Position numbers and translations under genes: made by a program. Below the pieces are notes generated by a model, which had not been told where the DNA came from, searched no databases, and saw only the letters and a list, made by a program, of their open reading frames with translations. Shown piece by piece: positions 1 through 7,683 of a DNA stretch of 64,000 nucleotides. The number at the start of each line of letters is the position of its first letter. The first letter of the stretch is position 1. The DNA comes from Paenibacillus ihumii (GTDB lineage: Bacteria > Bacillota > Bacilli > Paenibacillales > Paenibacillaceae): positions 248,001 to 312,000 of the forward strand of contig NZ_LN884298.1 in assembly GCF_001403875.1 (NCBI RefSeq), in the 5' to 3' direction.

Positions 1-429
1 CGCCACTTCTTGAATCGCCATAGTAACATGCTCGATGGCTTTGGTGGTCTGATCTGCGCTGGCCGACAACTGATTCGCCGATAGGGTGACCTGGCTGGAC
101 GCTTGGCCCATCTCTGTCAGCATGGCATCCCAGTGATCAACCGCCTCCTGAACCCGTTTAGCTACCGCGCCGATCTCATCTTGGCGGCCCGCTCCGCTAA
201 TCTGCTCTGTCAGGTCCCCCCGGCTGATCCTCTGAATAGATTCGCTTAACCGCTGCAGCGGCCCCGTTATGCTCCGGGCGAGCAATGCGGCCACCAGCAG
301 GGCAAAGACAACAGATGCCGCCCCCGCGATCCACGTCGAGGTGTCCCTCAGCAACAGCAGCAGAACATTAGCAACGACAGCAATCAATACACTGGCCACA
401 AGCAGTGAGAGTGTTACGCGCTTCTTCAT
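1..429 (-). CDS. Methyl-accepting chemotaxis protein, N-terminal part (cut by window start)
   Basis: Only the first 143 codons lie in the window; the C-terminal signalling hairpin is missing. The start ATG at 429 has GGAAAGGA eight bases upstream, which favours it over the in-frame ATG at 447. Two hydrophobic segments (about residues 6-28 and 33-51) are separated by only a few residues, so there is almost no extracellular sensor domain. They are followed by a HAMP linker (RSITGPLQRL) and the beginning of a helical signalling region (TEMGQASSQVTLSANQLSAS). Known of the family: transducers of this kind signal to the CheA kinase from the cytoplasmic membrane. Inferred: without an external domain it probably senses membrane state or a cytoplasmic cue. 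Confidence 0.85.
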   Translation of the reverse strand, partial: MKKRVTLSLLVASVLIAVVANVLLLLLRDTSTWIAGAASVVFALLVAALLARSITGPLQRLSESIQRISRGDLTEQISGAGRQDEIGAVAKRVQEAVDHWDAMLTEMGQASSQVTLSANQLSASADQTTKAIEHVTMAIQEVA

Positions 430-560
430 TTGCACAATCCTTTCCATAATATAAATTTGAGCCGTTTAGACTATGTAGTGGTTATTCCGTGGTTATTCTG
501 TGTTTATGCCTGTTATGTTCAACATAATCTGCATATTTCCCTCCAATACAGACCGCAAAA

Positions 561-592
561 AAACCGTTCACCCAAATAAAAGTGAACGGTTT
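561..592 (-). terminator. Rho-independent terminator after the winged-helix regulator
   Basis: An inverted repeat (ACCGTTCAC at 563-571 with GTGAACGGT at 582-590) is flanked by an A-run on the left and a T-run on the right, so it can terminate in both directions. It lies about 70 bases past the stop of the regulator ending at 662 on the minus strand. Confidence 0.8.
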
Positions 593-661
593 TTTTGGGC
601 TTCTGTCGCCGTCGAATCTCCTCGAAGAATGCCGTACAGCAGGGAAAGCCGAAGTCGCCTC

Positions 662-1492
662 TTAATCAGCCAGGCGGTAGCCTACGCCGCGTACAGTCGC
701 GATATAGGTCGGGTTAGCCGCCCGATCGCCAAGCTTCTTCCGCAAGCTCTTGATATGCACGTCAACCACGTTGCTGCCGCCCATGAAGGAGGTATCCCAC
801 ACTTCTGCCAGGAGCTCCTCCCGGGACATGACGCTTCCTTCATGATCCACAAGCTTGATCAGCAGCTCGTATTCCGTCTTGGTTAGTTCGATGGCGGTCC
901 CGTCGCGATAGACCTGCATTTTCCTGCGGTCGATCCACAGATCCTTGTAAATCACCGTGCCGGCTGTCGGCAGTGCAGAGGAGGCGGCTGGCCGATGATC
1001 GCTCGTGCGAATAATCCGCTGCACGTGGTAGAGCATCTCATTCGGCGATGCCGGCCAAACGAGCAGCTCCTGGTTCATCAGGCTCTGATCCATTTGCGAC
1101 AGCATCGCCTCATTCACTAGCAGCAAGGACGGAACGCCCTCCAGGTCCTGCAGCATCCGCTTCGAGACTAGCAGCGCCTCGTCACGGCTGCGATAGGCGG
1201 TCAGGTCAAAAATCACCAGATCTGCCGCCAACGCATTCCGTATGCCCTGCTCCCAATGATGGAACACCAGAACATCGAAGCAGCCCACGGACAAATCTCT
1301 CACCAGCTCATGAATCCCGCTTGGATAAGGGCTGACGAGAATAACGCGCTGCGTAATTGGACAGGCCTGAAGCTGACCGGAAGCCAACGGCCCCTCGCTG
1401 GAAGCAAGCTCTTCCCCGGGGTGTCTGAATGCCGTTGCTGTTGCCGCTCCCGTTGCCGCCCTGAGACTCCTCTTTATTTCTTCTGCCTGCAT
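662..1492 (-). CDS. OmpR-type winged-helix regulator with a degenerate receiver domain
   Basis: The C-terminal 95 residues are a clear OmpR/PhoB winged helix (LTKTEYELLIKLV, then VVDVHIKSLRKKLG and YIATVRGVGYRL). The middle part has receiver-like beta strands (RVILVSP, DVLVFHH, ADLVIFDL). However, the acidic pair after strand 1 is absent, and the conserved Lys near the end of the receiver is replaced (LVWPAS where LVKPF would be expected). Conventional phosphorylation is therefore doubtful. ATG at 1492 has a G-rich ribosome site nine bases away; a GTG at 1501 is the alternative. The gene overlaps the end of the PerR-like gene by 19 bases, so the two are probably cotranscribed. No histidine kinase is adjacent. 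The DNA-binding assignment is firm; the signal is unknown. Confidence 0.85.
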   Translation of the reverse strand: MQAEEIKRSLRAATGAATATAFRHPGEELASSEGPLASGQLQACPITQRVILVSPYPSGIHELVRDLSVGCFDVLVFHHWEQGIRNALAADLVIFDLTAYRSRDEALLVSKRMLQDLEGVPSLLLVNEAMLSQMDQSLMNQELLVWPASPNEMLYHVQRIIRTSDHRPAASSALPTAGTVIYKDLWIDRRKMQVYRDGTAIELTKTEYELLIKLVDHEGSVMSREELLAEVWDTSFMGGSNVVDVHIKSLRKKLGDRAANPTYIATVRGVGYRLAD

Positions 1493-1863
1493 GCTGGGCA
1501 CACCCCCCCAAATACAACATGGGCATGATGCACGTCATATCCGGTCTCCTTGGCTACATCGGCGCTCCAATCCTCGGGAACCTTCGACATGACCTCATCT
1601 ACTCTTCCGCATACCTCGCATAGAATATGCTGATGGTCGTCAAGCTTTGCGTCATAGCGGCTAGCAGCCTCGCCCAGCTTCAACTCGCGGATCAATTCCT
1701 TCTCCGTTAAATATCTAAGCGAATTATAGACCGTACCGTAAGCGAAGTTATACCCTTGCTCCACCAAACGGTTCATCACTTCCGCTGCTGTCGGATGATC
1801 ATTCGCATTGCGAACGACATCATAAACAGCTTTGCGCTGCGTCGTTAGATTTAGTGATTTCAT
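1474..1863 (-). CDS. Fur-family metalloregulator, PerR-like
   Basis: A 129-residue Fur-family repressor. Visible features are the N-terminal winged helix (LTTQRKAVYDVV, GTVYNSLRYL), the metal-site segment ASRYD...DDHQH, and the two CxxC pairs (CEVC, CPAC) that hold structural zinc. His in HPTA, Asp in RYD and the two His of DHQH match the regulatory metal ligands of PerR. The fifth ligand, Asp104 in Bacillus subtilis PerR, aligns with Glu here (CGRVDE), with an Asp one residue earlier; Fur-type proteins usually carry Glu there. ATG 1863 is chosen because AAGGA directly abuts the alternative ATG at 1875. A PerR-box-like palindrome lies upstream, so autoregulation is likely. Expected role: peroxide or iron-responsive repression, possibly including katA in this window. 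Confidence 0.85.
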   Translation of the reverse strand: MKSLNLTTQRKAVYDVVRNANDHPTAAEVMNRLVEQGYNFAYGTVYNSLRYLTEKELIRELKLGEAASRYDAKLDDHQHILCEVCGRVDEVMSKVPEDWSADVAKETGYDVHHAHVVFGGVCPACRQKK

Positions 1864-1891
1864 ATATAGAATCATTCCTTATGATTTGTTT

Positions 1892-1906
1892 TTAGAATTA
1901 GTATAA
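1892..1906. promoter_or_regulatory. PerR-box-like operator upstream of the Fur-family gene
   Basis: TTAGAATTAGTATAA lies 29-43 bases before the regulator start. Its complement, TTATACTAATTCTAA, matches 12 of the 14 defined positions of the PerR consensus TTATAATnATTATAA. A related palindrome precedes katA at 49925. The match is seen directly; binding is inferred. Confidence 0.6.
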
Positions 1907-2168
1907 GTCTTATTACATGATACGTCAAGACGGCGTTAAGACAGGTAGTGGCCACATCATGTTCCATTTTATGCAGACTCTGTATGGGAAGGCTGCCTCT
2001 TTTCCACAATAAGACACCCCCATTATTTGCTGACCGCTCCACTTTCATGCGGATTACGACAACAGCGGCAAACGGATAGCCTTGAAAAAGCAAGCTGTCT
2101 GCAGATGCTTTAATTCACTGCCATCGTGGTAATAATGGAGAACAAGCGCGATTATAAGGAGGCTAGCG

Positions 2169-3722
2169 ATGAATAACCAAGAAAAGGATCCCGGAGCATT
2201 GCCCCGCTTCCCCCAGTCGATGTGGAGGCATACAACAGATTTGCCCTCTTTCCCCAGGCTGGAGGAGGACATTGAGACCGATGTCGCCATCATCGGCGCC
2301 GGCATTACGGGCATTACCACCGCCTATTTGCTGTGCAAGGCCGGCTTCAAGGTAGCCGTAGTGGATGCAGCGGAAATACTAGACGGAACTACCGGCTTCA
2401 CAACGGCAAAGATCACATCCCAGCATGGCATGATTTATGATAAGCTGCGAACGCATTTCGGGGATCAAGAAGCCAGGCTGTATTACGAAGCCAATGAGGA
2501 AGCCCTCTCCTTCATTCGGGCCACGGTAGAGGAGCATCAGATCGAGTGTCAATTGCAGCAGCAGGATGCCTATTTATATGCTGACTCTGAGGAGCAGGCA
2601 AAGCAGCTGCGCAAGGAATGGGAGGCTTATGAGAAGCTTGGGCTGCCGGGCGAATGGTGCGAGACCTTGCCGATTCCCCTACAAGTTCATGGAGCGATCC
2701 GGCTGAAGGACCAGGCCCAATTCCATCCGCTGCAGTACCTGCGCGTCCTTGTCGATTACGTAACCGCCCACGGCGGTGCCCTGTACGAAAATACGACCCT
2801 GGAGGATGCAGCCGACAACACCGGGGATGGACGGCGGCAGCTGGCTACGGAGAACGGCCATAAGATTATTTGCAAATATGCGATCTCTGCCTCGCATTTC
2901 CCGTTCTACGACGGGGGCGGGTTCTACTTTACGAGACTGCATGCAGAACGGTCGTACGTGGTTGCCATAGAACCGGAGATTCCCCTGGAGAAGGGCATGT
3001 ACATTAACTGCGGCGATCCCAAGCGTTCATTGAGATCGGCTCTGCTCGACGGCGAACAGGTCATTCTGGTCGGCGGAGAATCGCATAAGACGGGAAAAGG
3101 CGAGTGTACATTCAAGCACTATGAAGAGCTGGAGAAATTCGGAGGCCAGCTGTTCGGAGCCAAAAGCATCCCTTATCGCTGGTCGACCCAAGACCTCATC
3201 ACCATTGACGAAGTCCCTTATATCGGAGCCATTGCCGCGGACGAAGACAATGTTCTCGTGGCGACCGGCTTTGCCAAATGGGGCATGACGAACGGAACCG
3301 TGGCTGCCCTCATGTTCCGCGACATCATTATGGGCCACGGCAACAAATATACCGATCTGTACAAGCCATCCCGCTTCAAGGCGAATCCGGGGATCAAGAA
3401 CTTTACGGTACAGAATGCGGATGTAGCCAAGGAATGGGTGTCCGGCAAGGTCGGGTTCATTCGCCGCAAGCCAGATGAGCTAAAGGCCGGCGAGGGCGGG
3501 GTCGTTCGGCTTCACGGCAGAAGAGCCGGCGGCTATAAGGATGCGGAGGGCAATTTATACATCGTCGACACAACATGCACACATCTCGGCTGCGAGGTGG
3601 AATGGAACGAGGCTGAGCGCTCCTGGGACTGCCCGTGCCACGGGTCAAGGTTCAATTATAAAGGGGAAGTGCTGGAAGGGCCGGCCACGGAAAATTTGCC
3701 GCTGCTCGCTCAGGACTCCTAA
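2169..3722 (+). CDS. FAD-dependent oxidoreductase with C-terminal Rieske [2Fe-2S] domain
   Basis: A 517-residue two-domain protein resembling Bacillus YhfW. The N-terminal half is a DAO-type FAD fold with the dinucleotide motif GAGITG at residues 43-48. The C-terminal half is a Rieske domain with box 1 CTHLGC (Cys470, His472) and box 2 CPCH (Cys488, His491); Cys475 and Cys490 are placed to form the stabilising disulfide. The substrate cannot be read from sequence. The likely reaction is oxidation of an amine or amino acid, with electrons passed to the iron-sulfur centre. AAGGAGG sits six bases before the ATG. The gene stands alone and is followed by a terminator. No signal peptide is visible, so it is cytoplasmic. 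Confidence 0.88.
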   Translation: MNNQEKDPGALPRFPQSMWRHTTDLPSFPRLEEDIETDVAIIGAGITGITTAYLLCKAGFKVAVVDAAEILDGTTGFTTAKITSQHGMIYDKLRTHFGDQEARLYYEANEEALSFIRATVEEHQIECQLQQQDAYLYADSEEQAKQLRKEWEAYEKLGLPGEWCETLPIPLQVHGAIRLKDQAQFHPLQYLRVLVDYVTAHGGALYENTTLEDAADNTGDGRRQLATENGHKIICKYAISASHFPFYDGGGFYFTRLHAERSYVVAIEPEIPLEKGMYINCGDPKRSLRSALLDGEQVILVGGESHKTGKGECTFKHYEELEKFGGQLFGAKSIPYRWSTQDLITIDEVPYIGAIAADEDNVLVATGFAKWGMTNGTVAALMFRDIIMGHGNKYTDLYKPSRFKANPGIKNFTVQNADVAKEWVSGKVGFIRRKPDELKAGEGGVVRLHGRRAGGYKDAEGNLYIVDTTCTHLGCEVEWNEAERSWDCPCHGSRFNYKGEVLEGPATENLPLLAQDS

Positions 3723-3760
3723 GGAGCAGAGTTAACATAGCGGAAGACAGAGCGCCAATG

Positions 3761-3789
3761 AAGAAAGCACCGTCAGGTGCCTTCTTTTT
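3761..3789 (+). terminator. Terminator after the FAD/Rieske gene
   Basis: GCACC-GTCA-GGTGC (3767-3780), extended by a weaker AAGAAA/CTTCTT outer stem and followed by T-rich sequence. It begins about 40 bases past the stop codon. Confidence 0.65.
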
Positions 3790-3890
3790 CGTCAGGTATA
3801 TTGCATTATTCAGTACTGGATGATAACATGTAGGAGAAACGACAGCTCATGAACACTAACTAATATACTAGGAAGAAGAGGCGATGCCAT

Positions 3891-4217
3891 TTGGATATCA
3901 ATATCCAATTCAAAAAAGGCGCCTTGGAAATTTGCGTGCTCGTACTGATCCACGAGAAAGACCGCTATGGATATGAATTGGCCCAATCCGTCTCGGAGCA
4001 TATTGAAGTGGCGGAAGGCGCGCTGTACCCCCTGCTACGCAGGCTCGTTAACGAGGGACACTGCACGACGTATTTACAGGAATCGAGTGAAGGCCCGCCC
4101 CGTAAATATTATAAATTGACTCCCCAAGGGGAAATTCACATGAAGAAGCTGGTGATTGAATGGAAACGATTCGTCAGCAACGTATCCAATTTAATCGAGA
4201 GAGGAAGCCATCTATGA
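3891..4217 (+). CDS. PadR-family transcriptional regulator
   Basis: A 108-residue PadR winged helix. The typical features are LEICVLVLIHEKDRYGYEL at the start, then EGALYPLLRRL (recognition region) and YYKLTPQG in the wing. The start is TTG at 3891, with a purine-rich site (GGAAGAAGAGG) nine bases upstream. Its stop overlaps the start of the HAAS gene (ATGA at 4214-4217), so it is the first gene of a three-gene operon. PadR proteins next to HAAS/DUF1700 and DUF4097 genes are a common Firmicute arrangement and usually repress their own operon. The inducing signal is unknown; cell-envelope stress is a reasonable guess. Confidence 0.9.
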   Translation: MDINIQFKKGALEICVLVLIHEKDRYGYELAQSVSEHIEVAEGALYPLLRRLVNEGHCTTYLQESSEGPPRKYYKLTPQGEIHMKKLVIEWKRFVSNVSNLIERGSHL

Positions 4218-4846
4218 ACAAAAGCGAATTCATATCGCTGCTCAGCTCTCATCTGTCGGCGCTGCCGCCAGAGGAGCGCAGCGAGCTTATGGAGGACTAT
4301 GAAGCCCATTTTGCTTTTGCCCTTCAGAATGGAAAAACCGAGGAAGAGATCGTTCGCGAGCTGGGCGATCCGGCCGAATTGGCCCAGGAAGCATTAGGTA
4401 ACCGGGTTGCTCCTCAGCACCCCTTGTACTGGTTTGGAGACAGGCCGGAAGGTCAAGCGGCTGGAACTCCAGCGGCTCAGGCCCCGGCAGCTCAAGTCCC
4501 GGCAGCAGCCCGCCCCCGTTACCGGAAGGCAGCTCCGGCGGTGTATACCGGGCTATTCTTCTTGAACCTGCTCATGATGCCTCTTCTGGCTGCATTATGG
4601 GCATTCGGTCTGTCGATCGCCTTGGCGGCTGCCGCCGGCATCTTCAGCCCCGCCTTCCTGCTGCTTGAGTATGCTTTTAATGGCGCTTTCCAGCCAGCAA
4701 AGGCCTTTGCGGTACTTACAATGGTTGGCCTTGGCATTTTTCTGGCCATCGGCTCGCGCTATGCATACTCGAACATTACTAAACTAAGCGCGTCTTATTG
4801 GGCATGGAACGTCCGAGCCGCCAAAGGAGTTAAGATCAATGAATAG
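4214..4846 (+). CDS. HAAS/DUF1700 membrane protein
   Basis: A 210-residue protein. Residues 1-60 form the helical HAAS signalling domain (FISLLSSHLSALPPEERSEL, EEEIVRELGDPAELAQ). An Ala/Pro-rich linker (about 80-100) follows, then three hydrophobic stretches in the C-terminal half that should span the membrane. The ATG at 4214 overlaps the PadR stop, indicating translational coupling. The 3' end overlaps the next gene by 8 bases. HAAS domains pair with PadR regulators and are thought to be membrane-linked partners in envelope sensing; the biochemical role is not established. Confidence 0.85.
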   Translation: MNKSEFISLLSSHLSALPPEERSELMEDYEAHFAFALQNGKTEEEIVRELGDPAELAQEALGNRVAPQHPLYWFGDRPEGQAAGTPAAQAPAAQVPAAARPRYRKAAPAVYTGLFFLNLLMMPLLAALWAFGLSIALAAAAGIFSPAFLLLEYAFNGAFQPAKAFAVLTMVGLGIFLAIGSRYAYSNITKLSASYWAWNVRAAKGVKINE

Positions 4847-5792
4847 AAGAAGTTGGACCCTGATTGCGACCCTTTTCATTATCCTCGGCATCAGCGGGAT
4901 GATCTACCAAGGCTTCGGCTTCGAAGAAGAACAGCCTTCTTATACGCAGAAATGGACGTTCGGAGATAATGAGCTGCAAGCTCTCTCCATCAACAGCGAC
5001 TATCATGTAGAATTCGAATTCATCAACAGTCCCGATGGCACCAACTATGTAGAAGCCAGCGGTAATTTGCCGCAGAAATCGATCGATTATCTTACAAATA
5101 CGAAAATCGCGGATCGCAGCCTAGCCCTTCAATTCAAGGAGGAGCACGTCATTCGTTTCCTCAGCTTTAACTTCCAGTCTTCGACCCAGCACGTGACAGT
5201 GGCTCTGGCTGACCCTGAACAGGCGTTGAACCAGATCGCCGTCGACCTGAACTCCAACAATGGAAAGTTCAAAGCGCTGCGCGCTAAGGAGATCTCGCTG
5301 GAGGCTAGCTCGGGGAATATGGATGGCCGGGAGATAACCGCAGACCATTTGCAAGTAAGAGCCCATTCCGGCAGAATATCGCTGGAGCAGGTTGCCGCCG
5401 ACACCGAGCTTAGGGTAACCTCGGGCAATGTAGATTTCGATCAATTCAATGGATCCTTGTCTGTCAAAATGACGTCCGGAGATTTCTCTGCTCAGAACCT
5501 GGAAGGCGACATTGAGGCTACAATGACCTCAGGAAATCTCAGGGTCAGCGACTGGACGGGTAACGGAGCGTTCAAGTCAACCTCCGGCAATATCACGATT
5601 AAGGATCAGCGTTCGGACTCCCTGGACATTGGCATTCACTCCGGAAACGTCAGTGTATCTGCTGATCCCGGGTTCAAAGGCACTTACGATCTGGGAACTA
5701 CCTCTGGAAATATCGACGCTCCGGATTCACCCGGCGTGACCGACGACATCATCAAAGTGCGTTCCACTTCCGGCAATATTAAGATTAGATAA
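4839..5792 (+). CDS. DUF4097 beta-repeat surface or periplasmic protein
   Basis: A 317-residue protein with one N-terminal transmembrane or signal segment (about residues 7-23). The rest is a repetitive beta domain in which the motif T/S-SGN recurs about every 20 residues (ASSGNMD, VTSGNVD, MTSGDFS, STSGNIT, HSGNVS, TTSGNID, STSGNIK). This is the DUF4097 right-handed beta-helix-like pattern. It should be exposed outside the membrane. Start and stop overlap the preceding HAAS gene by 8 bases, so it is the terminal gene of the PadR operon. DUF4097 proteins such as LiaG occur in cell-envelope stress operons; no enzymatic motif is visible. Confidence 0.85.
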   Translation: MNRRSWTLIATLFIILGISGMIYQGFGFEEEQPSYTQKWTFGDNELQALSINSDYHVEFEFINSPDGTNYVEASGNLPQKSIDYLTNTKIADRSLALQFKEEHVIRFLSFNFQSSTQHVTVALADPEQALNQIAVDLNSNNGKFKALRAKEISLEASSGNMDGREITADHLQVRAHSGRISLEQVAADTELRVTSGNVDFDQFNGSLSVKMTSGDFSAQNLEGDIEATMTSGNLRVSDWTGNGAFKSTSGNITIKDQRSDSLDIGIHSGNVSVSADPGFKGTYDLGTTSGNIDAPDSPGVTDDIIKVRSTSGNIKIR

Positions 5793-5846
5793 TAGAAGCG
5801 AGTTCAGCTGGAACCTTTATCTGTCCGGATAAACATAAAAACAAGA

Positions 5847-6210
5847 GTTGTCCGGAAAGTAAACTTCCCAACCGGTTGCCCTTGATGTGAGCAAACACGG
5901 TCTGGTCTCCGGTTGCCCCTGATGTGAGCAAACACGCTCTCGGCCTCCGGTCGCCCATGATGTGACTAAACACGCTCTCCAGCTCCCTTTTACGCCCAGC
6001 AGGAATCACGGGTTTCTCGTTCTAAGTGGAATTATAGTAGTTAGTTTCTACGGCAAAGCAAGGAGAGCAAATTTAAATGGATTTCATGTCGTTAGAAGAA
6101 GGGAACTATCCATCACGGGCGGGATTCTTGATTTTAGGTGCATCAAATCCATCTAATCTATTGAACCACTCCTTTACAGCATAATTAGATACATGAATTC
6201 CATTTAGTGT
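5847..6210 (+). repeat. Dispersed intergenic repeat, copy A
   Basis: Closely similar, in inverse orientation, to 47871-48404. The element begins with a segment near GTAAACTT. It continues with tandem units of about 35 bases built on TGATGTGAGCAAACACG and a CCGGTTGCCC-like piece, then a core of about 220 bases (including TTATAGTAGTTAGTTTCT and TTTCATGTCGTTAGAAGAAG), and ends at AATTAGATACATGAATTCC. It has no coding capacity and no transposase-like inverted termini. Copy B carries more tandem units. Confidence 0.8.
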
Positions 6211-6308
6211 CCGCCAGCTTAGTCCAACAATTAAATAGGATGAGCAAAAAAATGGGATACAGGCAAGGGAGAAATTGATTCCGCAGAAACGAATAACTTT
6301 CTAAAGGA

Positions 6309-6357
6309 AAGGGGCTGTCCCGGAAGTCATCTTTAATGGCTTCTGGGACAGCCCCTT
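6309..6357 (-). terminator. Strong hairpin terminator after the HExxH protein
   Basis: GGGGCTGTCCC (6311-6321) pairs with GGGACAGCCCC (6346-6356), with further inner pairing of GAAG and CTTC and modest T-rich flanks. It lies 33 bases past the stop at 6390 on the minus strand. Confidence 0.75.
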
Positions 6358-6389
6358 GTTTTGACGTAGTGGGTGCCAAGACCTTTTCT

Positions 6390-6959
6390 CTAGGCGATTT
6401 CGCCAGCGATGGCATCGCGGTACGACTTCAGCGAGTAATAAACGACCGTCTGCATGAGGCTCTGATCCTCTTCAGGGATAAGCGTCTTAGCATATTCCCA
6501 GGCGTTCTCTTCGATGCGAAGGGCGATCCTCTTCCGCTCCAGCTCGCTATCGCAGGCATCCAGAAGATCCGACAGCTCCTTCAGACTGGCATCCTCCGCA
6601 TGGCCAAGCTCATGGGCAAACACGATGCGAAGCACCTGGGGGAACACCTCCAGCGAGCCAAACAGACTTAAGCATTGCTTCTTGATTTCATCTAAATACA
6701 TCGTGACTCTATGATCAGCCATGCTATATTTACCGCCTACGTTCCGACCCCCGGGAAACCGCGAGCGAACGTCAAGGGAGACCGTGCTGCCTGACTGCAT
6801 GAGCAATTGATTCATAATAAGCTGTGCTGTACTTTCCAAATGGATTCCCCTTATTTCTTGTAAATTGACATGGCGTATTCTGATTTTCTTCAACCAGTAC
6901 GTTTTTGCCTTCCTCATTATAATCCAACAGATTCCAGAAATGAATAACAGAGCAACCAT
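6390..6959 (-). CDS. Membrane-anchored HExxH protein, ImmA/IrrE-like metallopeptidase candidate
   Basis: Not assigned to a named family. The 189-residue product has one hydrophobic N-terminal segment (residues 2-14) followed by basic residues, so the rest should be cytoplasmic. FAHELGHAED carries a complete zinc-peptidase HExxH motif. About 35 residues later EENAWEYAKTLIPEE offers a third Glu ligand, a spacing and context reminiscent of ImmA/IrrE-type proteases. The gene lies 14 bases after the amino-acid permease stop, where a transporter ATPase would usually be. The start is uncertain because no good ribosome site precedes ATG 6959; an internal ATG (residue 15) would remove the membrane anchor. 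Its substrate is unknown. Confidence 0.7.
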   Translation of the reverse strand: MVALLFISGICWIIMRKAKTYWLKKIRIRHVNLQEIRGIHLESTAQLIMNQLLMQSGSTVSLDVRSRFPGGRNVGGKYSMADHRVTMYLDEIKKQCLSLFGSLEVFPQVLRIVFAHELGHAEDASLKELSDLLDACDSELERKRIALRIEENAWEYAKTLIPEEDQSLMQTVVYYSLKSYRDAIAGEIA

Positions 6960-6973
6960 TATTTTTACATTTT

Positions 6974-7642
6974 TTATTTGGCGTAAAAGCGGTCAAGCCG
7001 TTTCTCCATATGCGCCTGCAATGCCGACAGAACCGTGCTGAACAGCAAGTAAATCATAGCAACCTCGCTGTACACGAGCAGCGGCTCATAAGTCGCTGAG
7101 GTGATTTCCTGCGCTTTACGGAACATCTCCGCATAAGTAACCGTAAAGGCCAGCGAGGTGTCCTTCACCAGACTGATGAAGGAATTGCTCAGCGGCGGAA
7201 CGGCTACGCGGGCCGCTTGAGGAAGGATGACGAGGCAGAGCGCCTGCAGCCGGCTCATTCCCAGGGAATAGGCGGCCTCCCATTGCCCCTTCTCAATCGA
7301 CAGGATCGCCGCGCGGACGATCTCCGAGCCATACGCTCCCACGCTTAGCGTAAAGCCGATGACCGCCGCAGGAAACGGCTCCAGCGTAATGCCCACGCTT
7401 GGCAAGCCATAGAAAATAATGAACAGCTGCACGAGCAGCGGAGTTCCCCGAATCACCCATACGTAGAACCGGGCGGCCTGCCGGATCGGCGTCCACCTCG
7501 ACAGTCTCGCCAGGGCAGTCAATATCGCCACTAGCATGCCGAGGCCGAAGGAGATCAACGTCAGCGGAATCGTAAAAGCAACCCCCGCTTTAAGCAGGGG
7601 CAGCAGCGAATCGATAAATATTTGTACAAGTCTGTCGTTCAT
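6974..7642 (-). CDS. Polar amino-acid ABC transporter permease
   Basis: A 222-residue HisM/GlnP-type permease with about five hydrophobic segments. The family signature is present: RGTPLLVQLFIIFYGL near the first third, and the EAA loop EAAYSLGMSRLQALCLVILPQA that docks the ATPase. The pattern resembles TcyB/YckA-like cystine or polar amino-acid permeases, but substrate cannot be fixed. It lies 41 bases after the binding-protein gene, so both share the promoter at 8607-8635. The usual ATPase gene is not next to it; the following gene is an unrelated HExxH protein. Confidence 0.88.
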   Translation of the reverse strand: MNDRLVQIFIDSLLPLLKAGVAFTIPLTLISFGLGMLVAILTALARLSRWTPIRQAARFYVWVIRGTPLLVQLFIIFYGLPSVGITLEPFPAAVIGFTLSVGAYGSEIVRAAILSIEKGQWEAAYSLGMSRLQALCLVILPQAARVAVPPLSNSFISLVKDTSLAFTVTYAEMFRKAQEITSATYEPLLVYSEVAMIYLLFSTVLSALQAHMEKRLDRFYAK

Positions 7643-7683
7643 ATCAAGACATCCTTTAAAGGTCAGACCGGCTAAACCGCCAT

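Larger units (their letters stand above)
5793..6389. other. Gene-free spacer with a dispersed repeat and a terminator
   Basis: No supported gene. The spacer holds dispersed repeat copy A (5847-6210) and the terminator at 6309-6357. A short reading frame at 5962-6156 falls entirely within the repeat and has no ribosome site. Confidence 0.7.

Noticed and set aside
5847..6210. Insertion sequence or MITE
   Set aside because: No transposase, no terminal inverted repeats and no target duplication are visible; kept as a dispersed repeat of unknown nature.
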